64,000 nt of DNA, taken from Adiantum capillus-veneris. Its lineage: Eukaryota; Streptophyta; Polypodiopsida; Polypodiales; Pteridaceae. The DNA lies in assembly GCA_014529385.2 (NCBI GenBank), contig CM043960.1, forward strand, positions 71,744,910 through 71,808,909, written 5' to 3'. The position numbers and the translations under genes are program-made. A model generated the notes under the pieces. It made no database searches and was not told where the DNA came from. It was given only the letters and a program-made list of their open reading frames with translations. The first letter of the stretch is position 1. Each line of letters starts with the position of its first letter. Positions 1 to 10,727 of the stretch are shown here, one piece after another.

Positions 1-1185
1 CAAAAGGTGGTAAGGGTAAGGGTGACAAAGTTACAATCAACTCTGTGAAAGGTGTATCCACTACACAAACAGTGGGTAAATCACTACAACAATGGTTTCA
101 AGGTAGGGCCTTAGTTGTGACTAGCAAGTCTCCCCTAATCAAAACATGGACGATTCGAATTGGGATCCTATTGTTCCAATACCACTGATAAATGTGCATG
201 TGTGTACCCGTCGTTCCCGTCTACGAATTCTTGACAAGTTGCTTATGCTGCATATTAATTACGTTTGGAATATGGAGCCTGCAAAAAGAAGAGAAGAGTG
301 TATACAAGAACTTGAATCTATTCTATCGAGCATTGGTCTACATGGGGTGCAATTGAGCTGTCAAAGGACAAGAAGGTGTCTAAAAGTACATAGGATCCCC
401 TAATAAAGTATGTATGGGTGGTAGTAAAGTTAGGCATTTGCTTTCAAACTATTCTGACTCCCAGAGTCCCAATGAGTTTTAGTTGTTGAAAAAGGTGTGT
501 GACATTACCACCTACAAAGATAATGGAGCAGCCCTAGGAATTAAGCGTGCTCGTGTGTGGCACTCTACTGACGATATTTTTCGCCTTCTCGGAAAGGCAA
601 AGCTAACCGATGATGAGATATCCACCTTAAAGTTTGTAATCAATAGTTCACACCACAAATGGTGGATGCTTGGGGGGAGACACACACAACACATGACATG
701 GTGTGTTGAACAATTGATTTTTGCAGTCAAAATCCATCTGTGTACAAACTAAATTTGATTTTTTTTTCCAGCACATTCTTTTTGCACATAATGCATTTTT
801 TCTCAACACCTACGGTTCATTAGGCATCTGGAGCAGCCAAGGAATGGAGAGCTCACACTATCAAACAAAAGCAGTGTATTTTAAAAACACACGACATGGA
901 GGTGGTAGGAAAAAGAGCAATGCCCTTCACGAGATGTTCAATTGGTTCTACAAAGTTTTAGCAGGGAGAGAGAGAAAAAAGACTAGAGAACGAAGAAGTT
1001 TGAAATGTAGAATAGGGAAAGTGGTTAGCTTGAGGCAATCACAATCATATCATGCTTCGATGCAAAAGATTGATACAGATGCTGGTTGGAGACAAGGCGG
1101 CGTGATGGAAGATGTTGGGTGGAAATTTAAAAAAATTGTGACACTAACCATTTCTATTGTAAACATGCATTGTCATGCAAAGTGA
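1..1185 (+). pseudogene. Unrecognised protein-coding remnant (module X)
   Basis: I do not recognise the family. Four stretches read as protein in the same direction but in changing frames: about 3-182, 146-403, 414-752 (in-frame TAG at 480-482) and about 772-1110. Distinctive segments are KRARVWHSTDDIFRLLGKAK, then a Trp-Trp/Cys stretch (WWMLGG, TWCVEQL), then YGSLGIWSSQGMESSHYQTK and a HGGGRKK turn followed by a basic tail. A pyrimidine run ending in CCAG at 759-771 lies just before the last stretch and could be a splice acceptor. The cut left edge, the stop and the frame changes point to a decayed gene. It reads in the same direction as the histone-like gene that follows. It could be a transposon-encoded protein or a host gene; the sequence alone does not decide. 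Confidence 0.4.
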
Positions 1186-1290
1186 TTTGTTAAGGCCACA
1201 ATCATTAGTCCCATGGGTCAAATTTAGTCTATTTTGGAGTCTTTTTTATGATTTTAAGTGATTTTATTGAGCTTTTAAAGCTTTAAGTAC

Positions 1291-1298
1291 TATATAAG
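1291..1298 (+). promoter_or_regulatory. TATA box of the histone-like gene
   Basis: TATATAAG lies 91 bases before the ATG at 1389, a normal plant distance for a TATA box plus a short leader. It supports transcription start of the following gene near 1325. It was found by eye only. Confidence 0.5.
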
Positions 1299-1472
1299 TC
1301 AAAACTCACAACTTAAAGTTCATTTTTTGTTTGCACATTGTAGAAGATCCTCTCGAGCCCAAACGTACACACTCATATCTTGCACAATATGGACGATACA
1401 CAAGAGCACACCACTACGCACAACAATGTTACCACCACCACTGACACCAGTGAAAATCCGCAGCCAACATCT

Positions 1473-1576
1473 CATATAGAATCCATCGCTTCAAATCCAC
1501 ATAATCAACCACAAGTATATAACCCATATAGAATCCATCGCTTTAAATCCACATAATCAACCACAAGTGTATAACC
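1473..1576 (+). repeat. 52-bp tandem duplication (two copies)
   Basis: The copies at 1473-1524 and 1525-1576 begin CATATAGAATCCATCG and differ at only a few bases. Because 52 is not a multiple of three, the duplication moves the reading frame. Without it, the frame from the ATG at 1389 joins the open frame that continues to about 1947. Confidence 0.85.
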
Positions 1577-2378
1577 CAACACAACAACCCGCTCCAAACA
1601 CTCAACCGCTCCCCCAACCTTTGAATCTAGAGGATCAAAACACCATGCGGCAGATTTTTGGTTATCTCCAGCCACTACGTCATGCAAATCGCACACCTCT
1701 GCTGGATCTCCCACATATCGCATCTCTAAACATATCCACACAAGAAACAAGAGCAAGTGAAGAGAAATGCCGGGGTTCATTGCCACATGAGGAGCCCTCA
1801 CCTGTCTTCACAGGACCTGGAGCTCAAGCAAGGGAGGCACCTGGAGCTCAAGCAATGGCTGGACCTGAGCTTAAGCAACCGCGACAACTACACCACAAAA
1901 TTCCCCCCATGGATCAAACAAAGGGTGATCAAAGTAATACCGTGTGATCCTATTTCAGAAGCATGAGAGAGATGCCAAGAGGAGGAAGAGAATGAGAGAG
2001 ATAGAAAAGAAACAGGCAGCTGATAGAGAAGCACAAAGATTGCAAGAAGAACAAAGAAGACAGAGAGAGCAAGAAGAATGGCAGAGAGCTGAGGCTGAGA
2101 GAGCTCACTTGGCTAACGTACAAGCACGAGCAGAGGCAGAGAGGAGAACGGAAGATGATATAGCTCAAGCCGCCCAACAAGCAAAGGCTAGGAGCTCAAG
2201 ACCTTCAAAAATTCCTCAGAGAGCAAAACAATGTGCTAAAAAGGAAAAGGACAAGCTCACACTCAAAGAGCAACAAGCCTAGGAGGAGAGGAGGAAAAAG
2301 TACAAAAACAACCCTCCTCAATGGACCAGACAGGCGGCTCCTCCACCACCGCCAACAACACAGAAGAAACGGTGATGG

Positions 2379-2660
2379 GATCCAAGCACAGTTTCTTTAT
2401 GTGAGATTCAAAAGTATCAGAAGAGCATCGAGTCAATAATACCAAAAGCAGTCTTTTCTCGGGTGGTGAGAGAAATAATGGATGAATATTCAGATTCGGT
2501 TACACGTATACAACGTGAAACTCTATTGGCCTTACAGGATGTCGTCGAGGACATTTTGGTGCAATTGTTCCAAGATGGCGTATCATGTATGGTGCATGCT
2601 AAGCGAGTTACACTGAAAAATACAGATCGAGCTCTAGTGATCAATCTGAGAAATGAAGAG
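2379..2660 (+). other. Histone H3 fold domain
   Basis: About 94 codons align by eye along the whole core of histone H3: the N-terminal strand into the alphaN helix (QKYQKS), alpha1 (FSRVVREI), alpha2 (LLALQDVVEDILVQLF) and the L2 strand HAKRVTL. Loop 1 is about one residue longer than in canonical H3, as expected for a CENH3-type protein. The last helix, normally Arg-rich, has become ALVINLR. No stop lies inside the fold, so this part has stayed open while the flanks decayed. Confidence 0.75.
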
Positions 2661-2834
2661 TGTCTCCATAACAAAATTGGTCCCTACGCACCGTGGTGCA
2701 TAGGGCCCTTTTTTGGCCTGTGCGGCACCGTCGGGCATCGCTGTGCATTGTGGTGGTCCCGCGGCCTCTCTATGGGCACCCAAAATTGCCTCGTTTTGCA
2801 AAAGAGTCATCGAGAGGTGCCCCACGTCCCTTAG

Positions 2835-3100
2835 GTGCTTGGATGGTCGAGGAGGTGTGAGCGTGTTGAAAAAATAAAAATTTATTGGCCAATATGAGCC
2901 ATAGAAAAAAGAAAGTATAGAAAGTGACAAAAAATAATAAAAAGGACAAAACTATTGTATATTGCTTTGGATATTACATCATGAATGGTTGGTTTTCTTG
3001 TAAATTACATCTGTGGGTATAGGGCGAATGGCAGACTTGAGACCAAGGGTTTTTACAATATCCTTTGGGTTTGTCACCCTTTGACCTAGGCTTAAGGCAC
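2835..3100. other. Intergenic stretch between converging modules
   Basis: This is AT-rich sequence after the GC-rich tail of the histone-like reading frame. I see no gene, repeat or RNA in it. It separates the right-reading genes from two left-reading ones, so both sets end towards it. Confidence 0.4.
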
Positions 3101-4490
3101 AATGGGAGAGGACTAACCCAAGGTGCTTGCTGTAAAGGCATACAATTCCGCCTCCTGGTCCACCAAGATAAACTTATGAGCATTAGGGGTAAGGGAATCT
3201 TCAGTAAGGATGGCACTTAATGCTTTGCACTTGAGCAGCTCCGAAGAACCATGCTTGGAGAACTCTGTGTGAGCAACTCGAAGTATGGATGGCCCCAGGT
3301 GGCTAAGGTAGTGCCATAGGGAGCTATCCCTACCCTTAGGAATGTTGCACGAGCCTCCAGTACGCATTGCGAACTTATCCACATGGTATGCGATTTGCAA
3401 ACCATTTTAAATGATTTCAACACTTGCTATAAGGAACAATAGATTATTGACTAGGTTAAAAAATGCTTACCTTAGTTTCTTCATCCATCACTTCAAGAGT
3501 TTTCCTTGTAAGGTCGATGCTAGGGCGATCTTCTCCACCCATAGTGATCAATGGTTTATGTGGATGGAAAGCGCTTGGGGATGCTTTCATAAAATGAGGG
3601 ACATGATTTTATTTCTATAAGTGTATTTGCCACGATTTGTACCAACTTTTGTTCATTTTCACTAGGGAGGAAAGAGAGGTTTGCTAGGAGACCTTGGTCT
3701 TCAAAGTCAATTTGAATGTTGACCTTCTCTTTCTTTCCACTGCGATCCTTCAGGCCCGCATAGATAGCAAGCACTGAAAGCGACTCATCTTCTCTAAGTC
3801 ACAGTGTCTTTGCAATGTCATCAAGGAACAAAAAGTGACAACCATCCACCACCACTGCATGCAAAATAAAAATCTAGAGTTCAAGAACTTCCTCCACCCA
3901 ACGCCTAGTCTCCCTCTATCATCCGATCTCCTCCCTAGTGACGATGGGATCTTGTACGAGGATGAGTGCCATGGATGCTTCATCCTAGTCATCAACCTCT
4001 TCAATAATTTCATTTGATTCCTCCACAATGGTCACAGGCGGTTTCCGGCAGGTATTTTCCTTTGTTTTTCCCTTATCTATTCCCTCAAGTACAAGCAAGA
4101 CCAGAACCATGTCCCAAGAGATAAATTGGGTGCCTATGCACCCCATGCCCAAGTCTATGAGATCATCCTCATCCTCTCGTGCAATCCCACTCAGTAAGCC
4201 CTTTAATAAACCTCAACAAGCGAAAGATAGCAAAAGTTTTTGTCGGCCGCATAGAGGTGTTTGAGAAAATCCACCGGCAACCACGCCATGTCGGATCCCT
4301 CGAAGACTATTGCATATTCTTCCATGTGCTCCGTCATGTAGTCAAGAAAGATTTGGAATCCCTCTACATGAAGGTTAGTAGTGGCATGCATGTCAATCAT
4401 CCCTTCAAACACACTGACTAGTTCATATGCACGATCTACAAGTCCTATCTTTTCTAGTTGTGTAAGAAGTGCATCAGAAGATGTTGCCAT
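3100..4490 (-). pseudogene. Unrecognised multi-part plant gene, left-reading (module B)
   Basis: The start ATG (4490-4488, context ACCCATGGCA) follows a pyrimidine-rich leader and a TATA box. The first open stretch (4490-4203) encodes about 95 residues beginning MATSSDALLTQLEKIGLVDR. Further protein-like stretches follow in other frames. About 4214-3926 is acidic, with REDEDDLIDLGMG and one TAG. About 3850-3556 includes FLFLDDIAKTL, one TGA and AIYAGLKDRSGKKEKVNIQI. About 3400-3113 includes AMRTGGSCNIPKGRDSSLWH. Some breaks may be introns; the in-frame stops show decay. I do not recognise the family. It is hydrophilic, with no signal peptide and no membrane segment. It could be a host gene or cargo of an unknown element. 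Confidence 0.4.
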
Positions 4491-4577
4491 GGGTTTGTTC
4501 GCGAAGAATATGGGAAGAGAGATGAAAGCTAGAGTTTTGTGAATGTGAGAAATGAAGTTTAAAACCTAAAAAGTCAC

Positions 4578-4584
4578 TTTTATA
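4578..4584 (-). promoter_or_regulatory. TATA box of module B
   Basis: TATAAAA on the minus strand lies about 90 bases upstream of the ATG at 4490. The stretch between them is a CT-rich leader typical of plant 5' untranslated regions. Confidence 0.55.
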
Positions 4585-4803
4585 CTCAATGTCACTTTTT
4601 AAAAGCACTTAAAATTAACTTAAAATTAGAATTATAAACAAAATCATGCAATAAGACATTGAAAGACACCAACACTGAAAGATTAACGCTCCAAATTAAA
4701 AAACTTACACATTTCAATCAAAATCTTGAACAAATTAAGAATGAAAAATTTTGTGCAGAGACATATTCAAAACACCATATGTATTAATGGGAGCAAAATC
4801 ACT

Positions 4804-5895
4804 TCAGTTACAAGCTTTTACGTTAATACATCGCGGAAAACCAATGTTTGCACACAAAAAGCTCTTCTCTTTTCTGGAACGAACAACCTTTTCATTGATT
4901 ACAAAGACATATTGATTGGGCAAGGTATATCTAAGATTAAGATACTCGCAAAGGTGACTAAGATTCCAATCGTTATTCAGCAAGATGTCGTGCACTGCAT
5001 CGTCGTGGAGGCATATTTGCAGATCAATTGATTCTCTAGCAGTAACATCAGAGTATAGTGCCTCCCATTCTCCCTTCGTCAGCTTCCATCTTCTTTAGGG
5101 AAAGAAAATTGACAAGCTTTGCTTCACAATATGGTATCTACACACCACATTCTCAACAACTATAGAGCACTTGATTGTATCTCCCTGGTGGTTGACCACC
5201 TTAGTCTCCCATCCAACTGCAAGGAAGCCATTGATCGCACTTTCCCCTTTGTAAGTCCACAATATTATTGGTGTCCTGTGAACACTTTGCAATCGAAAGA
5301 TAAACACAAACACATGAAGGGTCATAAACCAAGTTAGGGAAGCTTTGTGGGAACCATAGGTGCACTTCATTGCTGGATGCACATCCGCCTTGATTCTCCT
5401 TTTGGTTGTTGTGATCAAGGCACTATCTGGCTTAGGCCATTCCATAATTTTCAAGGTTGATGGGTGAACCGGAGAAAGATTACCATACTCAGTTTGCCTA
5501 GGCATTACATAAGTATGGTTTTTTTTTAAAATGTCCCGCGAGACAAGCTCCGTGGATGGACAACTAGCATAGAGTAGCTTGCCAAGGTCAATGTGGATGG
5601 CCTAAAAAGTTCCCATGAAGGACTCTATTGGCTTCCACTCTACAAAATCGGACGGGAAAACATCTGCAAATATGAACAAGCAATGAAAACCTTATAAACA
5701 TCAAAGCAACATATACGGCAGAAATACAAAATAAACAATGTAAAAACTTTGACAGAGAAGTGAAATTACAGTTTGCAGGAAACCTTGATGGAGCCACTAC
5801 TGTCTCCAGTTTGCAAGATGCTTGCTGCCATGGGTTTGCTTGAACTCCATGATCTTTTCCTTCCAATGGTGTGCTCAAGAAGCCATGTGTCTCCT
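4804..5895 (-). pseudogene. Unrecognised spliced plant gene, left-reading (module A)
   Basis: An upstream exon (about 5895-5783) ends at a GT donor (5782). After an intron with a TTTGCAG acceptor near 5665 a long frame opens, containing DFVEWKPIESFMGTF, one TAG, then IDLGKLLYASC and a Met-Pro-Arg-Gln run continuing to about 5345. A second long frame (about 5285-4804) contains GESAINGFLAVGWETKVVNH, one TAA, KGEWEALYSDVTARESIDLQ and LNLRYTLPNQYVFVINEKVV. The stretch between the frames reads as an intron. Three stops break the chain, so I call it a pseudogene. I cannot name a family. It lies directly upstream of module B in the same direction. Confidence 0.4.
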
Positions 5896-6250
5896 TGAGA
5901 CCTTCTATGCACCTCTTGAGCTAGGTTGCATTGTCACCCACATTAATCGTTTAAACTCCATCATCACCCAACATCCACTATCATCTTGTACATTGCTGCA
6001 TGAAATGGAGTCAATGAAACTCCTAGGTTGTCGAGTATGTGATGATTCCATGGAAAATAGTGGCACAACCTGCAGACAAACACTTATGATTGACCTATGC
6101 ACATCCATGTGTCAGGTGCACAAAGAGCCAGATTCTTGGTGGTGCACAAAGACGATCAATGTCACTTACTGTTGTACTGCTCCACTTGCAAGTTGTCTTA
6201 ATGGGAAAGATAATGTTTCAAAGCTTGAGAGGGAAGTAGATCCTCCCTAG

Positions 6251-6894
6251 AGAGGTTAATGGAGAAGGAGCAAAACCCCAGTTGAGGAAAGAAAGAGGGA
6301 AGATCTAGCAAAAGGATATGCTACAGATCTTCAGTTTTAGGTAGAGGTGTTTTGTGAGGGTCATGGAGTAATGGAGAACTTCAGCTTGAGTAGAATGCAA
6401 TGAGCTTGAGGAGGGGAAGGAGGTTCAAATTTCTATTGCAAAGCTTTTAGGAGGGAAAAGTGAAACGAAGGAAAGAGAAGCAACTTGCAAGGTGGAGTGA
6501 AGAGAAGAGAGAGATGGTACAATAGAGAGAGAGAGAGAGGGAATGATCAACATGTTTTTGGGGTGACCCCCTTTTAGGAGAGAGGAAGGGAGATACTAGC
6601 AGTTACTAGAGAGAGAAAGGATTTTTTTTACCCCACTACATAGATAAAAGTTCAATTTTTTTAATTTTATAAGAGATTTTCTCTTTATATTTTATAAAAG
6701 AGCACAAGTTTGACCACTTACTTTTAGGCCTTGCCATACCCACCATTTCAATCCACATGGCATCCACCCATTTTTCACTACCATAATCTCCCTTTTAATC
6801 CCATGGCAAATAAAGAGGCCCACTTAGACCCCATTCCCTTATTCCTAATGGTTGGACCACCATGTCATCCAAATTTGCTCATATTTGGCACCTT
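6251..6894. other. Purine-rich intergenic stretch
   Basis: About 6250-6600 is GA-rich, with short (GA)n runs near 6520, and 6600-6780 is AT-rich. No gene is seen. A segment at 6803-6850 (CAAATAAAGAGGCCCAC, then TTAGACCCCATTC) matches one end of the MITE-like element at 21202-21664. Confidence 0.45.
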
Positions 6895-8289
6895 CTAATC
6901 AAGGTTGTGAAATGCAAACATAACGGGCATCATTACATGGTATGCATCCATTACACTCCTCCACCAAGCAACCTTATTTATGGACCCACATAGACATGTA
7001 ATTTTCACTTTTTCTTTCTGCTCAAGCTGCCATTCGTCAAAGGCCGTGCAGTTTAAAGTGTCAATCACAACATACTTATTGTGGAGAAGTGATTCCAATG
7101 TATAAAAGTGTCTGCAAAACCGATTTTCAGAAGGAAGTTTTAACATCACGGACACGCACGTCCTGTACGCACTCTTTGTCGTTTCAAGATGAATTTTACA
7201 ACTTGTCACGCTGTGTCAATTATTTTGGCAAACCATGTGGTTTCTTCACTAGTGTACCAATCCTTAAGCACTAAGTTTAAGCTGTGTGTATGATAACCAT
7301 TGGAAAAAATGTATGAAAAGCAGGTTTTTATTAATTTGCTAGCATTTTTACAGTTCTTTGCATTGTCCATGACTACTTGAATGACATGTTCAACACCGAT
7401 ATCTTTAATTACATTAATCAAAACCTTAGAAATATATTTGTTACTTTGAATTGCACCAGAACTGTCCATCGCCTTTATAAATGTTTCTCCCCTTGAACAA
7501 ACTAGCATTACATTGATCAGTGGTCTTCTTTGAACATTAGACCAACCATCACTCACAATTGTGCATCCTAAAAGCAAAATATTCCCAAGTACTATTTTGG
7601 AAACACGCTCTTTGACTTTGATGTAACATTTGTCCAAGAGATCATTTTATATCCTGTGATACAAAGGGGCTGGAAATCCTGGGCCAAACTCACTAATTTT
7701 CTTCAAGGCAGCCTTCCCCAATGATTGCTGTTTACCATGACTAAGCACTTCCAGTGAAAAAAACCACTTTGGCGAGTGTGATTTGTACTTCTTCTAGAGG
7801 TTGCATTTGAAAGTTTTGATGCAATGATTTTTGACGCATTTTTCCAAGTCCACCCTCATTGTGACGCGTAAAAGGAACACTACTTGACATTTCCTCTCCC
7901 TGTGTAGGCTGTTCTCCAGGGTTAATTGGTGTCACCACAGGATTAGCAGAGTTAATATTTGGCTTTGACTGCTCTTGACTTGCATCCATAACAGAGTTAT
8001 GTATTCGCTGTCTCTTGCCACCCTTTTTGGCGATCTCTTCTCTCAAACACTTTGCAATTGCATGTGCTTGAGGATGTTCACAATTCTTACAATTCTTTTT
8101 AATGCTACCCAAAAAATGGTCCCTAATATTTGGAGCACCGCATGATTTTGTAGTGAAGCAGAATTTACATTGCCACTCCATATATCGATCGCATATGTTG
8201 TGAGCATTAACCGACTCTTTACCAGGGGAATTTTTATTCTTTGCTTTCTTTGTACCACTTGTGCCGACATTTTGCTCCATTGATTTCAA
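6895..8289 (-). pseudogene. hAT-type transposase remnant (BED finger, DUF659)
   Basis: The upstream part (8289-7741) begins with a basic leader and a BED-type zinc finger (WQCKFCF, then GAPNIRDHFLG). Next comes a Lys/Gln/Pro linker. A stop and about 100 bases later (7637-7206) lies a DUF659 region: TIVSDGWSNVQRRPLINVML, VIQVVMDNAKNCKNA and HSLNLVLKD. The third part (7209-6895), in another frame, has the following helical region with RFCRHFYTLESLL, FDEWQLEQKEKVK and WWRSVMDAYHVMMPV. The C-terminal dimerisation domain of hAT proteins is not present. Plant DUF659 proteins are hAT transposases or proteins derived from them. The frame is broken in at least two places and the 3' end is missing, so the protein is inactive. 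Terminal inverted repeats were not found. Confidence 0.8.
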
Positions 8290-9290
8290 TTTAATACTGA
8301 AGGCATAAGAACTAGATGTTCAATTTTTAAAACATTTTTCTTGTTTTCAATATATATTAGAAAAATATTCACTAAGAACGTAATCAAATCTACACACACA
8401 GTATGAGATTTGCAATGCACTTTAGTCAATCAACATATCAATCACATATGTTGTGAGCAAACATACACATTTCAATGCACTCTCTACACTACATTATGAA
8501 TACAACAATGCTATGAATTTGTCAATGCAATTATATATATGATGATTATTTATACATCCTCTTCCATTTGCAAACAAATTTTCAAATGCTACAATGAATG
8601 ATCAACTTCTACACTGAAACGATGATAATTATTTACAAAACACACAAGAAAGCAATAATATCTATGATTGGTCATGTCATGCACTAACAATATTTCATTA
8701 TACATAATGCACTTTCTATATACACCAATGCATAAAACAAGGCAATGAAATGTTCAATACAATCACACAATTGAGGACTACTTGCACCCAATCAAGGATT
8801 GTAGCCCCCTTATGCATCCAATTCAATATATAAAAGCTATTTTCACCCAATTAAGGATTATATCTCTCATAATTTACAGTGACAATGTATATCAACTCAA
8901 ATCTATGATGGTGAAAAATGCAAGACTTCAAGGATCTTTATATACTCAGTACACTAGTACAGGGCATCCAACCCTCGACTATCGACTCGTCATTTACATA
9001 TGCTCATCTTCTAAAACCAACTGTGACCCTTTTATGAACCAATGGCTTCGTCGCAATGAGCATGACTCTCCAAGTTCTCACTTGTTTTGGCTTCGTACCT
9101 TTATGTTTGGTGAAGGATTTAAATATTTTTAGAAGTGGTTACCGAATTAAGAATCACTTTCAGCCCAAAAAAAGGACATGCGACTCTATAACCTTAGGTC
9201 AATTCACAAAGAGATGAATGTACACGACGCTCAGATACATTACCCAAGGATTTGCCTAGTCAAAGTGCCAAGGTTAGAAGAGGTTTTACT
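8290..9290. other. AT-rich stretch without a gene
   Basis: Low-complexity AT-rich DNA with ATATATGA-type runs. Apart from scattered short open frames without protein character I see nothing to annotate. Confidence 0.4.
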
Positions 9291-9302
9291 TTATTTAATT
9301 AT

Positions 9303-9424
9303 GCCCGCCGGGCTTTTTTATTTTCTCGACGGGCCCGCCGGGCAACGTCCTTTACCCAATAGGCCCGCCGGGGAAATGAAAAAGATCGACGGGCTCAGAA
9401 GGAAAATGATGAAACCCGGCGGGC
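9303..9424. repeat. Cluster of GC-rich palindromes
   Basis: GCCCGCCGGGC occurs at 9303-9313 and 9333-9343. GCCCGCCGGG occurs at 9363-9372, and its reverse complement CCCGGCGGGC at 9415-9424. CGACGGGC occurs twice between them. The cluster stands in otherwise AT-rich DNA. Next to it (9450-9550) GATCACGT and TTAACGT recur in both orientations. Such clustered short motifs resemble the subterminal regions of CACTA elements, but no TIR was found here. Confidence 0.65.
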
Positions 9425-9824
9425 TAACGACTCTATTGGTTTTTGCAGGTCATCATCAAGATCACGTTAAGAATTAACGTCGATCACGTCTTTTTCTTGT
9501 GTAACTATTGGTGTTATTAACGTAATCACACTATCGTGATCACGTTAGTGAGATCCTTGTGCATACACCTTGATATGTTGGGTGGTTGTTTGCACATGCA
9601 TTCTCTCTTGGGGCTCAATTTTCTAGCTGTTGTAGTTCTTGGGCTCACACACCTTACTTTTGAGGGGGAAGGAGAGGATCTCGACTACCTGTGGGACACA
9701 TTATATATGTTTTCAAATAGTATGCATGTTTTTGAGTCACCATTGTGAGTTGATTTTTGTTATTCTAGTTGCAATCACTTTATGGATAATTAAGAATTCT
9801 AGATGCTTGCATGTTACTAGACAT

Positions 9825-10220
9825 AGTTAGTTCACACTCTTCGTGGTTAGTGGGATAGTTCAATCAGCCCATCCACTGAACACACTTAGTGATATTTGGA
9901 CATAGTTAGTTTGTACTCATCATAGTTAGTTGGATACTTCAATCGTGTCCTCCACATATGCGAAGGAGCACTAGTGTGCTTTCTACGCATCACTTTCCCT
10001 CACAATGCTAGATGGTAAAGTTCATACTTTTCATAGTTAATGGTACTGCCTCCTACCTCGCTCCTACACTAGACACACTTAGTGGTATCTGGGCATGGTT
10101 AGTTCACATTCATTGTAGGTAGTGGGATATTTCAACTAGATCCTCCACATACAGGGAGGAGCACTAGCATGATTTCTTGAGATGATGGTTATGCATCACT
10201 TCCCCTTATAATACCAGACG
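9825..10220. repeat. Diverged tandem repeat, period about 193 bp
   Basis: A unit starting CACACTTAGT (9881) recurs at 10074. Both copies contain a CATAGTTAGTT-like segment, a TCCTCCACATA segment and an AGGAGCACTAG segment in the same order. A partial third copy starts near 9825. Confidence 0.7.
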
Positions 10221-10727
10221 AGATTACTTGGTATTACTCTCCACTATTTAGCTTTAAAACCTACCTATTTAATATTTGTTTATTTGAAGTCATTCAGCTA
10301 AATAGGTACTATCAATGCAACCTTCTGATTTACTTCAATTCTACTTACCTATGGTGTTCAATTTTTTCCTATAGATTACAAAGGTGCATAACATGCCATG
10401 GGTTTTTAGAGCCTGCTTCAATTTTGGAGTGCATCAAATTAAAGCTTTTAAATAGTGGGACAAAATGGAAATCCCACAATAGTCTCTTTAGACAGCTAGT
10501 ATAAACGAACGATGAAAGTAAGGATGTGAGGGAGGATAGGGGTAATCAATAAGGCAACAAGAGATCAGTCATATTGTAAGCCTCAACGACTAGGTTTTTC
10601 TCTAATTCTAAAATGAATGTGTTGTGCCTATATTGTGTGAGGCTGTGGATGATATGGGGGTGGAGGCAACCATGGTATGCAAGCACAATCAATGTGGGTG
10701 TCTCATAATATTTTTGTCCTTCCCTAG

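Larger units (their letters stand above)
1389..2834 (+). pseudogene. Coiled-coil protein with C-terminal histone H3 fold (CENH3-like), decayed
   Basis: The start ATG at 1389 follows a TATA box. The order is: a Thr/Asn/Gln/Pro-rich N-terminus (1389-1946); a very charged Arg/Glu/Gln/Ala coiled coil (1944-2279); a Pro-rich linker (PPPPP); then a histone H3 fold at 2379-2660. Matching H3 landmarks in order are DPSTVSL, EIQKYQKS, an IIP motif, VFSRVVREI, VTRIQRETLLALQ, EDILVQLFQD and VHAKRVTL. The IIP before the N-helix, the VTR..E.L pattern after loop 1 and RVTL rather than RVTI resemble plant CENH3 more than canonical H3. The coiled coil and the H3 part share one frame, interrupted by TAG (2280-2282) and TGA (2373-2375). 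A 52-bp duplication shifts the frame near 1525, and another shift or a lost intron lies near 1930 (an acceptor-like tract ends at about 1960). A long coiled coil ahead of an H3 fold is not usual for histones. The gene is probably non-functional as read. Confidence 0.6.

Noticed and set aside
2690-2830. A separate GC-rich gene after the H3 fold
   Set aside because: Open on both strands but short. It contains a GCACCGTGGTGC palindrome and no recognisable protein motif.
5822-6250. A 142-codon Cys-rich open frame on the plus strand
   Set aside because: Its first part lies antisense to a module A exon that has splice signals, and the rest shows no domain or codon regularity I trust.
8940-8980. 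CACTA end near ACACTAGTACAG
   Set aside because: No inverted partner and no 3-bp duplication found.
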